Below are positions 7,320 through 15,214 of a stretch of DNA of 21,206 nucleotides, in pieces. The DNA comes from Clostridia bacterium. GTDB taxonomy: Bacteria; Bacillota; Clostridia; Christensenellales; UBA1242. The stretch covers positions 1 to 21,206 of the forward strand of contig JAFULP010000001.1 of the NCBI GenBank assembly GCA_017473285.1. Direction: 5' to 3'. Position numbers and translations under genes: made by a program. The notes below the pieces were generated by a model. That model was not told the origin of the DNA, did no database searches, and saw only the letters and a list, made by a program, of their open reading frames with translations. How positions within the stretch are numbered: the first letter of the stretch is position 1; each line of letters starts with the position of its first letter.

Positions 7320-7340
7320 AATTAATTAGAGGGGTAAATA

Positions 7341-10079
7341 ATGATTAGATATATACCTGGTAAAACTCGTATTAAAATTGAGTTTGCTAAGAATATTACA
7401 CTAGGCGATATTATAGTGTTTTTGTTCTGTATTGCAGGTTTAGGTTTGATATTGTTAAGTAAAGGTTTTGGTGATTACAAGTTATGGTTTGCCATTGCTT
7501 GGGGTGTTATTTCTATATCATTATTTATACCTATTGATGAAGGGTTAAGGTTGTATGGCTCGATTGGGTTGTTGCTAAGATTTACTGCATTTAGAAAAAA
7601 GTATATCAATGCTAAAGACCCTATGCGTGGATATAGAAATATGAGCGAAATTACACCGTTTATAAGCATTGATACTGGTAGATTTATTAATCTTGGCGAA
7701 TACTTTGGCATGGTGATTGAAGTAAAACCAGTGGCACTGGAGTTGATGCAAGAAGATGCACAAGACTCGATGATTAACACATTTGCAAGAGGTTTAAGGA
7801 GATTAACTCAAAATCAATCGGCAATGATAATCAAAACAAGGCGACCAGTAAGATTTGACGAATTTTTGAAAAACGATGACGAAAAGTATGAATTATTAAA
7901 CAGACTTTACGAACAAGGTTATTATAACGAAGGCGAAATTGTGGCTCGTGGCGAAATATTTAGAGAGCGTGTTACATTCCTACAAAACGCTATGAATGCC
8001 GAACCAATACTACAAAACTTCTTCTACCTTGTAATATTTGGGCAAGACAAAGAAAACCTTAAAGAAACTGCGCTGGGCGTTGTGGATGACTTGGCGGCTG
8101 GGCAAAACAATCTAAATTCACACATCGTGGAAGGTAAGGAATTGATTGTATTCCTAAAATCTAACTACAAGGAAATATTCTCGGAGCGTGAATCTGACCA
8201 CTTGCCACCTAGCCAATATCGAAATTGGATTTTGCCTAAGAAAATTGAGTTTAAAACTGCAAGAATGATAATGGACGGCAAGGCGTATAGACAATTTTGT
8301 ATTTCAAACTACCCATCGGCGGTGGGTAATGCTTGGGCGGCGGAAATGTTTAGTATGCCAGACACAAGAGTTGTGCTAAAGATGCTACCTATTGACAAGG
8401 AAAAGGGCGAGCGTGCTATTGACCGTGTTATTATGGAAAAGGAAAGCAAACTTGACCGTACTCATACCGAAAGTAAGCGTATCGAGCAACAAAACGACTT
8501 GGACAGTTTAAGAATACTATTGACCGAACTAAAATCTAATAATGAAATGTTGTATGATGTGTCAATACACTTTACAGTATTAGAAGAACGCAGAAAGGAA
8601 TTAAAGGCAATTTTGCGTCAAGAAGGTTATCGTGTAAACGAAATGTTTGGACGACAAGTGGACGCTTTTGTAAGTTCTAATATCAGTAGACTTCAAAACA
8701 TTAAATCTTGTGCAAGAAATATGCCAACAACCACTATTGCTTCGGCGTTCCCATTTGTAGCCGCTTATATGCAAGACCCTAAAGGGTTCTACATTGGTGT
8801 TACAACTTCGGGTTATCCAGTGTTTGCGGACTTCTTTAGGCGTGACCCTAAAATGGGCCGTATCAACTCTAATATGATGATTATCGGTAAGTCTGGTTCG
8901 GGTAAATCTTATGCTACCAAAACAATTCTTGCCAACCTTGCAGCCGACAGAACCAAGATGTTTATTCTTGACCCAGAACAAGAATATGAAACCTTAACAA
9001 AGAATCTTGGCGGCAAAGTAATTGATGTAGGTTCTAATAAGAGTGGTATCTTAAATCCTTTCCATATTATGGCAAGTTTGGAAGACCTTGACAACATGCA
9101 ACAAGATATGGAAGAGGCGCAAGAGTTTGAAGACGAAGAAGCGGAAGAAAGTGCTGAAAGTTCGGGCTTTACTAACAAAACATTCTTTACCCACTTACAA
9201 TTCTTGGAACAATTCTTTAAAATTATTCTATCGGGTATCAGTTCGGATGCGTTTGAATTGTTGAACACCTTAGTTGTAGAATTATATCATACTAAGGGCA
9301 TTAGTGAAAAATCGGATTTGACTAAACTAACCGCTACGGATTATCCAATATTTGACGATTTGTATGCGCTAATTGAAAAGAAATTGAAAACCGAAAAAGA
9401 CCAGTATCTAAAAACCAACTATTTGATATTAAAAACATACATTCAAAAGTTTGCAACGGGTGGTCGTAACTCAGACCTTTGGAACGGTCCTACAAGTATC
9501 GTAACAGACGAAGTGTTGATTACATTTAACTTCCAAACACTATTTGCAAGTAAAAACAACCAACTTGCAAACGCACAAATGTTGCTAATATTTAAATATT
9601 TGAACAACGAAATTATTAATAACAAGAAATTTAATGAGCAATACAAAAAGACATACGGACTTGATATTAAGCGACAAGTTGTAGTTGCGGTCGATGAAGC
9701 ACATATGTTTATTGACCCCGACTTCCCAGTTGCGCTTAACTTTATGGCGGAAATGGCAAAGCGTATTCGTAAATATCAAGGTATGCAAATTGTTATTACT
9801 CAAAATATTAAGGACTTCTTGGGTACGCAAGAAATTCAACGCCGTTCGGCAGCAATTATCAACGCCAGCCAATATAGTTTGATTTTCCAAATGGCTCCAA
9901 ACGATATGAGCGACTTACTTCAATTGTATAGTTCGGCGGGTGGTATCAACAAGCAAGAGCAAGAGCGTATTGTAACCGCTCCGCTTGGTCAATGCTTCCT
10001 AATTTCAGGACCTATCTCTCGTCAATTCGTAAAAATTATTGCATTGCCAACTTGTCAAGTGGTAATGGGAGAGGCGTAG
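7341..10079 (+). CDS. VirB4/TraC-type conjugation ATPase with N-terminal membrane helices
   Basis: 912 residues; GAGGGG lies 6 nt before ATG. Two hydrophobic helices at about 22-40 and 47-65 resemble a VirB3-like anchor fused to VirB4. A VirB4 N-terminal domain (about 100-450) follows. The ATPase domain has Walker A GKSGSGKS at 516-523, Walker B VVVAVDEAH at 780-788, and TQNIKDFLG and the QRRSAAIINAS region after it. An acidic insert (about 590-615, EDEEAEESAE) sits within the nucleotide-binding domain. VirB4 ATPases sit at the inner membrane and power pilus assembly and substrate transfer. The gene follows the VirB6-like gene by 21 nt and ends at a terminator. All key motifs are intact, so it should be active. 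No VirD4 coupling protein is nearby. Confidence 0.9.
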   Translation: MIRYIPGKTRIKIEFAKNITLGDIIVFLFCIAGLGLILLSKGFGDYKLWFAIAWGVISISLFIPIDEGLRLYGSIGLLLRFTAFRKKYINAKDPMRGYRNMSEITPFISIDTGRFINLGEYFGMVIEVKPVALELMQEDAQDSMINTFARGLRRLTQNQSAMIIKTRRPVRFDEFLKNDDEKYELLNRLYEQGYYNEGEIVARGEIFRERVTFLQNAMNAEPILQNFFYLVIFGQDKENLKETALGVVDDLAAGQNNLNSHIVEGKELIVFLKSNYKEIFSERESDHLPPSQYRNWILPKKIEFKTARMIMDGKAYRQFCISNYPSAVGNAWAAEMFSMPDTRVVLKMLPIDKEKGERAIDRVIMEKESKLDRTHTESKRIEQQNDLDSLRILLTELKSNNEMLYDVSIHFTVLEERRKELKAILRQEGYRVNEMFGRQVDAFVSSNISRLQNIKSCARNMPTTTIASAFPFVAAYMQDPKGFYIGVTTSGYPVFADFFRRDPKMGRINSNMMIIGKSGSGKSYATKTILANLAADRTKMFILDPEQEYETLTKNLGGKVIDVGSNKSGILNPFHIMASLEDLDNMQQDMEEAQEFEDEEAEESAESSGFTNKTFFTHLQFLEQFFKIILSGISSDAFELLNTLVVELYHTKGISEKSDLTKLTATDYPIFDDLYALIEKKLKTEKDQYLKTNYLILKTYIQKFATGGRNSDLWNGPTSIVTDEVLITFNFQTLFASKNNQLANAQMLLIFKYLNNEIINNKKFNEQYKKTYGLDIKRQVVVAVDEAHMFIDPDFPVALNFMAEMAKRIRKYQGMQIVITQNIKDFLGTQEIQRRSAAIINASQYSLIFQMAPNDMSDLLQLYSSAGGINKQEQERIVTAPLGQCFLISGPISRQFVKIIALPTCQVVMGEA

Positions 10080-10103
10080 GCGAGAAGTGCTCCTTACTTT
10101 TAA

Positions 10104-10137
10104 AAAAAATCTTGTCGATTGTACGGCAAGGTTTTTT
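10104..10137 (+). terminator. Rho-independent terminator of the VirB6-VirB4 unit
   Basis: Thirteen pairs including two G-T pairs (10104-10116 with 10125-10137), with an 8-nt loop. The 3' arm ends in TTTTTT. It starts 25 nt after the VirB4 stop and separates the T4SS-like unit from spoVT. Confidence 0.75.
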
Positions 10138-10204
10138 GTTTTTGTGAATAAAATTTTTATTAATATACATTTTAAATATATAAGAATATATTTAGGAGTG
10201 TGAT

Positions 10205-10753
10205 ATGCAAGAGAAATTTGAAGGTAAGGGCATTGTTCGCCGTGTGGACGAGTTGGGTCGAATTGTTTTGCCAAGAGAAATGCGCAAAATGTTGGACATT
10301 AAAGAAGGTTGCAGGTTGCAAATTGGAATAGTGGAAGGCGATAAATTTTTGCTAAGCAAATATATGCCTATGAATAGTATGCGTGATTATGCACCAACCG
10401 CAATAACAGCAATGCAACAAGTAATTGAGCACGACATTTTAATTACCGATTTAGAGCAAGTAGTATGCACCAACAAAAAGAAATATATAGACAAAAAACT
10501 TCATGGTGAAGCACAAGATTTGTTATACAAGCGTGATGTAGTTGTGCGCAAAAGTCAGGACGATAGCAAAATGTTGCAAGTGGTAAAAGAATTTAATATT
10601 TCACCAATTTGTGAGTTGTTTGTTCCTATTGTAAAAGATGGCGATGTGCTTGGTGGAATAATTGTGATTGCTATGGAAGATAAATGTTTTGATGAAGGAA
10701 CGGTAAAAGTGGCAAAATCGTATGCAAAATTTTTAGCAGAAATTTTACCGTAA
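10205..10753 (+). CDS. spoVT: SpoVT/AbrB-family transcriptional regulator
   Basis: 182 residues; AGGAG lies 6 nt before ATG. An N-terminal AbrB/SpoVT swapped-hairpin DNA-binding domain (about 8-52) carries GIVRRVDELGRIVLPREMRK, nearly the SpoVT consensus. The remainder (about 60-180) fits the GAF-like domain of SpoVT, and the length is close to B. subtilis SpoVT (178). SpoVT tunes late forespore gene expression in spore formers; in other Clostridia it is a general regulator. It follows the T4SS-like genes but is separated by a terminator. In Bacillus spoVT lies between mfd and spoVB; here a SpoVB-like gene is 1.2 kb downstream. AbrB-only paralogues are shorter, which favours SpoVT. Confidence 0.88.
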   Translation: MQEKFEGKGIVRRVDELGRIVLPREMRKMLDIKEGCRLQIGIVEGDKFLLSKYMPMNSMRDYAPTAITAMQQVIEHDILITDLEQVVCTNKKKYIDKKLHGEAQDLLYKRDVVVRKSQDDSKMLQVVKEFNISPICELFVPIVKDGDVLGGIIVIAMEDKCFDEGTVKVAKSYAKFLAEILP

Positions 10754-10926
10754 AATAAAAATAAATTATTAAATAAAATAATTGCAAATATTTAACAATT
10801 AAATAATAAAATTAATTAAAAATTTAATATTTAATAATTAAAAATAATCGATATTTACCTATAAATAAGAGTTATATAAATTAATAAATAAATTTAATTA
10901 TAATAAAAAATAATATTTAAAATTAA
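10754..10926. other. Nearly pure A/T intergenic stretch
   Basis: 173 nt between convergent genes, almost only A and T, without any credible ORF. Nothing functional is recognised apart from the all-AT hairpin at its right end. Confidence 0.6.
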
Positions 10927-10938
10927 TTAAATATTATT
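10909..10938. terminator. All-A/T bidirectional terminator candidate between spoVT and dus
   Basis: AATAATATTT (10909-10918) pairs perfectly with AAATATTATT (10929-10938) across a 10-nt loop, with T-runs on both strands. It overlaps the dus stop codon. A stem without G or C is weak. Confidence 0.35.
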
Positions 10939-11847
10939 TTCAATAAAATCATACATTTTTTGCAAGTTTAGTAAAGAACAAACTTGCTTTTTTAATTCGG
11001 TGGCATTTGGATAATTTTTTAAATACCACAACAAGTGCTTTTTAAAATAACTAAATGTTGCATCGTCTGAGCCAAAATAAGAGCGCATATTATTTAGATG
11101 TTTAAGTACTATTTCTTTTTTGTCGCAATCTATTTTTTTGTGTTTAAGTTTGGCAAATATTTCAGGATTTCCCAATGCTTCACGGCCAATCATAACTCCG
11201 CTACATCCAATTTCTTTTGCGTATTTAACATCTTTTGAGTTTGTTATATCTCCGCTCCAAATAACTGGAGTATTGACGGCTTCAATCAACTTTTTGTATG
11301 CGGACTTATCCACTTCGCCACTGTAACCTTGCTCACGAGTGCGGGCGTGCAATGTTAAAAAATCAACGCCAACATCTTCGCACATTTTTGCAAATTCAAT
11401 ATAATTTATATTATTGTCAATCCCAAGTCTAAATTTTACTGAAATAGGCTTATTAGTATTGTTGCGCAATGATTCAAGAACCTTTCTTGTATTATTAATA
11501 TTGCGCATCATTGCACTGCCATCGTTGTTGCCTACAATTTTTTTTGCGGGGCAACCACAATTAAAGTCAATTATATCAAAGTTATCCAAAATTCCACTAC
11601 TAACAACTTTTGCAACTGCTTTAGGGTCATGACCAAACAGTTGAACTGCTTTTAAACACCTTGAGTTTTCTTTTAGCATTTTTTGTGTGCGGGCGTTGTT
11701 GTATTCAAGCGCTTTTGCGCTAATCATTTCGGTAACTACCATATCTGCGCCAAAATCAGCACAAATTTCACGGAATGCAAAATCGGTAACACCCGCCATA
11801 GGGGCTAGTGCGTATATAAACTTTTTAAATTTAAATTTTTTGTTCAT
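10927..11847 (-). CDS. dus: tRNA-dihydrouridine synthase (DusB-like)
   Basis: 306 residues. It reduces uridines in the tRNA D-loop using FMN and NADPH. The TIM-barrel starts with APMAGVTDFAFR (residues 15-26), an FMN-binding signature. The catalytic cysteine is C99 in IDFNCGCPAKK, followed by NDGSAMMRN. KFRLG, LTLHARTREQGYSG, WSGDI and GVMIGREALGNP are the usual FMN/substrate segments. The length fits the family (about 310-330). The gene is transcribed alone on the minus strand, divergently from the flippase gene. The ATG has no Shine-Dalgarno, but TATAAT lies exactly 6 nt upstream, which predicts a leaderless mRNA. Confidence 0.93.
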   Translation of the reverse strand: MNKKFKFKKFIYALAPMAGVTDFAFREICADFGADMVVTEMISAKALEYNNARTQKMLKENSRCLKAVQLFGHDPKAVAKVVSSGILDNFDIIDFNCGCPAKKIVGNNDGSAMMRNINNTRKVLESLRNNTNKPISVKFRLGIDNNINYIEFAKMCEDVGVDFLTLHARTREQGYSGEVDKSAYKKLIEAVNTPVIWSGDITNSKDVKYAKEIGCSGVMIGREALGNPEIFAKLKHKKIDCDKKEIVLKHLNNMRSYFGSDDATFSYFKKHLLWYLKNYPNATELKKQVCSLLNLQKMYDFIENNI

Positions 11848-11882
11848 ACAACTATTATATATAATAATTTAAATTTTGACTA
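11848..11882 (-). promoter_or_regulatory. Promoter of dus, predicted leaderless
   Basis: On the minus strand a perfect TATAAT (11854-11859) is followed by 6 nt and then ATG 11847, so +1 should be the A of ATG. A weak -35, TAGTCA (11877-11882), stands at a 17-nt spacing. It overlaps the divergent flippase promoter. Confidence 0.5.
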
Positions 11883-11904
11883 GTAAAAAACATAATTTTA
11901 AACT
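11876..11904 (+). promoter_or_regulatory. Promoter of the SpoVB/MurJ-like gene
   Basis: TTGACT (11876-11881), a 17-nt spacer, TAAACT (11899-11904), giving +1 near 11911 and a leader of about 14 nt without a clear Shine-Dalgarno. It shares the 77-nt divergent gap with the dus promoter. Confidence 0.4.
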
Positions 11905-11924
11905 TTTTTGCAAAAAGTAATTGT

Positions 11925-13436
11925 ATGAAAACAAGTATGGTAAAAAGTTTGTCGTGGGTTTTGATTTGTTCGATTGTTGCCAAAGTTTTGGGTGGTGTGT
12001 ATCGAATTGTTTTAACACGAATACTTGGTACAAATATTGGATTGTATCAAATGGTATTTTCGGCATATTCTTTCTTGGTGGTGCTTATTTCTAGCGGAAT
12101 ACCTTTGGCGATAAGTAAATTGATTGCAAGCAAACAGTCGGGAAAATCTCAACAAAAAATTTTGTATGGCGCTATTGCTATATTGTTTAGCGTGAGTGGG
12201 ATTTTGGCAATTGGGTTAATATTGGGAAGTAAAGGTCTGGCGCTATTGCAAGGCGAAGGCAATGTGTATTTATGCTATATTATTTTAGCGCCATCGTTGG
12301 TTTTTTCGGCGGGAAGTGCTATTCTGCGTGGATATTATCAAGGTGTTCGTGATTTTAGGGTTTCGGCTCTTGCTGGAATTTTTGAACAATTAATTAGAGT
12401 TGTGTTTGGGTTAGTGTTAATGCTAACATTAAGCAAATTTTATTTGCTTGGAGCATTAATTGGAGCGGTGCTTGGTACACTTATTGGCGATATTGCGTCG
12501 TTTATCTTCCTAAAATATTTTGCTAAAAATAAATTTAAATTCAAGTATTCTTTAAAATATGTCAATGATGGCAAAAAAATTCTTAAATATTCCTATCCCA
12601 TAATGTTGTATGGATTAATTATTCCGTTTGCAAATTTTGTTGATAGTTTTTTGGTGGTTAAATTGCTAAATTTGCGTTTTCCAGCACAAACCTCCACATT
12701 GTTGTACGGTTTGCAATCGGGGGTTGTGGGCGCAATTGTATCTATTCCTAGCATATTTTCATTTGCTTTGGCAAGTGTGTTAATGCCTACACTTAGCACT
12801 GACTTTGCAAGCAAAAATATTAATAAATTTAATCAAAAAACCAATTTGGCGTTTAAATTAATATTGTTTGTGGCTTTGCCTTGTGCGGTGTTTTTTGCTG
12901 TTAATGCATCAAATATAATTAATTTATTATATGGCTCGGGGATAAACGGCTATGGGGTTAATGGGCAATATGTTGCTAAAAATTTATTGATTATTTCAAG
13001 TGTGAGTGTGGTGTTTTCAAGTATAAATCAGTTAAGTGCGGTTGTGCTTCAAAATTTAAACAAAAAATCTTTACCTATCATTAACTTGGGGATTGGAGTT
13101 CTTTGCAAGTTGGTGATAGAATTAATGTTTATACCTAGCGGATTGGGTGTGTATGCTTATTCAATTGCTTGCGCTTCGGGTTTTGTTGTTGCTGGGGTGT
13201 TAAACTTATATGCGGTAGAAAGATATTCGGGATACATGATTGATGTTAAATATTTAACCAAACAATTTGCGCTTAGTGTGGTAGTGTTTGGACTACTTAC
13301 AGTATTTAAATTAATTAATTTAATGTGGGTGTTTATATTAGGCTCAATATTTACGGTAATTATTTATCTAGTGGGTGTGTATGTTGCCAAATTGTTTGAT
13401 AAGGATGAAATTAATTTATTAATTAATAGTGAATAA
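11925..13436 (+). CDS. SpoVB/MurJ-type lipid flippase (polysaccharide biosynthesis protein, MOP superfamily)
   Basis: 503 residues with about 14 hydrophobic segments along the whole length, typical of MVF/MATE-fold exporters. The N-terminus (KVLGGVYRIVLTRILGTNIGLYQMVFSAYSF) and the LISSGIPLAISKLIASK segment are those of the SpoVB/YabM branch. Such proteins flip lipid-linked peptidoglycan precursors or polysaccharide units; SpoVB is needed for spore cortex in Bacillus. The product acts in the cytoplasmic membrane. The gene has its own promoter, lacks a strong ribosome site and ends at a bidirectional terminator shared with tadA. Its position near spoVT echoes the Bacillus spoVT-spoVB order, with dus inserted between. 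Whether it is the essential MurJ or the sporulation paralogue cannot be told from sequence alone. Confidence 0.85.
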   Translation: MKTSMVKSLSWVLICSIVAKVLGGVYRIVLTRILGTNIGLYQMVFSAYSFLVVLISSGIPLAISKLIASKQSGKSQQKILYGAIAILFSVSGILAIGLILGSKGLALLQGEGNVYLCYIILAPSLVFSAGSAILRGYYQGVRDFRVSALAGIFEQLIRVVFGLVLMLTLSKFYLLGALIGAVLGTLIGDIASFIFLKYFAKNKFKFKYSLKYVNDGKKILKYSYPIMLYGLIIPFANFVDSFLVVKLLNLRFPAQTSTLLYGLQSGVVGAIVSIPSIFSFALASVLMPTLSTDFASKNINKFNQKTNLAFKLILFVALPCAVFFAVNASNIINLLYGSGINGYGVNGQYVAKNLLIISSVSVVFSSINQLSAVVLQNLNKKSLPIINLGIGVLCKLVIELMFIPSGLGVYAYSIACASGFVVAGVLNLYAVERYSGYMIDVKYLTKQFALSVVVFGLLTVFKLINLMWVFILGSIFTVIIYLVGVYVAKLFDKDEINLLINSE

Positions 13437-13541
13437 AACAATTAAATATATTTAAAATGTTGTATTATTAAATTAAATAAATATTTAAATAAAATATATT
13501 AAAATAATTATTAAAAATAAATATAAAAATAATTAAATTTA

Positions 13542-13576
13542 AAATAAACCACTTAATTTAAGCGGTTTATTTATTT
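13542..13576. terminator. Bidirectional terminator between the flippase gene and tadA
   Basis: AAATAAACC (13542-13550) pairs with GGTTTATTT (13564-13572); after one mismatch CTTA pairs with TAAG around a 3-nt loop. T-rich tails follow on both strands. It serves the convergent genes on either side. Confidence 0.75.
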
Positions 13577-13582
13577 TAATAA

Positions 13583-14044
13583 TTAATTTTTAATATTGTT
13601 TTTTATTTTTCTTAAATTTTTAAAAAACGATTGAATTAACTGTTTAGACTGTTCTTCATTTTCGCCAACAATAATTTCGGTTTTGTGGTTGAGTGTGCCG
13701 TCGGTAAGCAATTGGTATTTGCTAACAACTGCACCATGACTATCATCCAAGCAAGCAATATGCACACTTTTAAGCCTTGCATTTAATATTGCGCCAGCAC
13801 ACATGGCGCAAGGTTCTAATGTTACATACATATCACAATCATTTAAGCGCCAACTTTTTAGTTTTTTACACGCTTTTTTGATTGCAATAATTTCAGCGTG
13901 ATTGATGGCTTGTTTTGTGCGTTCACGATTATTGTATGCCTTGGCAATAATTTTACCATTTTTAACAATCGCTGCCCCGATAGGCACTTCACCTTTAAGA
14001 TATGCTTTTTGTGCCAACTTAATGGCTTCTTCCATAAAATTCAT
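13583..14044 (-). CDS. tadA: tRNA-specific adenosine deaminase TadA
   Basis: 153 residues. It converts A34 to inosine in tRNA-Arg(ACG). The zinc and catalytic motifs are intact: HAE at 49-51 and PCAMC at 78-82 (cytidine-deaminase fold). GEVPIGAAIV at 18-27 and the RLNDCDMYVTLEPC stretch match TadA. The length (about 150-165 in the family) fits. The C-terminal helix is strongly basic, as expected for tRNA contact. Shine-Dalgarno GGAG lies 6 nt before ATG 14044; the in-frame ATG 9 nt downstream is less well placed. An extended -10 promoter immediately upstream gives a leader of only about 10 nt. The gene is monocistronic on the minus strand. Confidence 0.94.
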   Translation of the reverse strand: MNFMEEAIKLAQKAYLKGEVPIGAAIVKNGKIIAKAYNNRERTKQAINHAEIIAIKKACKKLKSWRLNDCDMYVTLEPCAMCAGAILNARLKSVHIACLDDSHGAVVSKYQLLTDGTLNHKTEIIVGENEEQSKQLIQSFFKNLRKIKNNIKN

Positions 14045-14060
14045 AATTAACTCCGCTAAG

Positions 14061-14089
14061 ATTATAGCACATATTTATTTAAATTTTAA
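14061..14089 (-). promoter_or_regulatory. Promoter of tadA (extended -10)
   Basis: Minus-strand TTAAAA (14084-14089), a 17-nt spacer ending in TGC, then TATAAT (14061-14066): an extended -10. The predicted +1 is near 14054, at the first G of the GGAG ribosome site. Its -35 overlaps the divergent -35 of the M14 peptidase gene. Confidence 0.55.
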
Positions 14090-14114
14090 CAGTTTTAAAC
14101 AAATTGATTAAAAT
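14086..14114 (+). promoter_or_regulatory. Promoter of the M14 peptidase gene
   Basis: TTAACA (14086-14091), a 17-nt spacer, TAAAAT (14109-14114), giving +1 near 14121. It shares bases 14086-14089 with the divergent tadA -35 box. Confidence 0.5.
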
Positions 14115-14183
14115 ATTTACTCAAAATAGGTAGGGATGTTCACTAAAACTAAACTTGATGAATATATATCAACAGGAGTGAAT

Positions 14184-15110
14184 ATGACTTATCAAGAATT
14201 GGTTCAGCGTATTGTTGATTTGCAAGATGAAGGGTTGGAATTGTTTAATGCGGGTAAAAGTGTGTTGGGGAAAAATATATTGGCAACTCATGTGGGTAGT
14301 TATGACGGGATTCAAATATTAATTCAGGGCGGAATACATGCTAGGGAATATATTTCAACATTGCTAATGATAGAGCAGGCACGATATTTAAATGCACTAG
14401 ATTTAGTAAAAAATGGCGGAATATATTTTGTATTTTTAACCAATCCCGACGGGGCTGAAATTGTGCTGGACGGCATTGACACCGCGCCTTGCGATATTAC
14501 CAAGCAATATTTGGTGCTTGCAAATGGTGGATTTGATTTTAGTCAGTACAAGGCAAATATTAATTTGGTGGATTTAAACACCAACTTTGATGCCGACTGG
14601 GGAACGGGTGGGCAAAATGTGCGATGCCCTAATACTGAAAATTTTATAGGATTTTATCCTAACAGTGAGCGTGAAGTCATTAGTTTGATTAACTTTACAC
14701 GCCAAGTGCGTCCAAGTTTAACCATATCATATCACTCAAAAGGTGAAGTGATATACTATGGTTTCCCGGGTCAAAGCGAGCAAGATTTGGCACGGGATAA
14801 GGCAATAGGCGAGCAATTATCGGCAACCACAGGCTATCCACTTATATTTACCGAAAACAGTTCTGGCGGGTATAAGGATTGGTGCATCCGTGTGCTAACC
14901 ATTCCGTCATATACCATTGAAGTGGGAGATGTAAATCTTGAGCATCCAATAGGCGAAGAAAATTTGCCAGAAATATTTGAGCAAAACAAAGATGTGCCAC
15001 TAGTTGCACTTAATCAAGCAATCAAGTATCAAAATCAAATAAATATTCAGCAAACAAAGAAGGCTAATCAACCAAGAATTGCAAAACTGTTTAGTATGTT
15101 TAAAAGATAA
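14184..15110 (+). CDS. M14-family zinc peptidase (probably gamma-D-glutamyl-DAP/peptidoglycan type)
   Basis: 308 residues from ATG 14184, chosen because AGGAG lies 5 nt upstream. An in-frame ATG at 14136, only about 15 nt after the predicted transcription start, would add 16 residues. Zinc ligands H52 and E55 (GGIHARE), third ligand H184 (LTISYHSKG) and catalytic E246 (YTIEVGD) are all present, as is NPDGAE. Classical carboxypeptidases have N-R-N-F after VDL to bind the substrate carboxylate; here it is VDLNTNFD, with Thr133 in place of Arg. This suggests the branch of cytoplasmic M14 enzymes acting on murein peptides such as gamma-D-Glu-DAP; that substrate is inferred. No signal peptide; a basic C-terminal tail ends SMFKR. 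Monocistronic, with a strong terminator. Confidence 0.87.
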   Translation: MTYQELVQRIVDLQDEGLELFNAGKSVLGKNILATHVGSYDGIQILIQGGIHAREYISTLLMIEQARYLNALDLVKNGGIYFVFLTNPDGAEIVLDGIDTAPCDITKQYLVLANGGFDFSQYKANINLVDLNTNFDADWGTGGQNVRCPNTENFIGFYPNSEREVISLINFTRQVRPSLTISYHSKGEVIYYGFPGQSEQDLARDKAIGEQLSATTGYPLIFTENSSGGYKDWCIRVLTIPSYTIEVGDVNLEHPIGEENLPEIFEQNKDVPLVALNQAIKYQNQINIQQTKKANQPRIAKLFSMFKR

Positions 15111-15155
15111 AATTTATTAATGTTATCAAAAGTTATAGTTAGGCAGTGAGTGATA

Positions 15156-15185
15156 AAAAATAGCGATATATCAATCGCTATTTTT
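15156..15185. terminator. Bidirectional terminator between the M14 and CPBP genes
   Basis: A perfect 12-bp stem (15156-15167 with 15174-15185, AAAAATAGCGAT and complement) around a 6-nt loop. The A/T arms give T-runs on both strands. The flanking genes are convergent. Confidence 0.85.
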
Positions 15186-15214
15186 AAATCTTAAATATAT
15201 GGATTATAAAATGC

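Noticed and set aside
7475..9890. Several 60-130 codon minus-strand ORFs within the VirB4-like gene
   Set aside because: All are shadows opposite a well-supported coding frame, without ribosome sites or recognisable products.
391..10079. Mycoplasma origin suggested by the ICE-like T4SS genes
   Set aside because: TGA is a genuine stop (end of the VanW gene), and SpoVT, SpoVB-like and VanW proteins point to Clostridia-like Bacillota.
1963..10140. Integrated prophage or complete ICE
   Set aside because: No integrase, relaxase, terminase, portal, capsid, replication gene or flanking repeats seen; only a fibre-like cassette and three T4SS-like genes.
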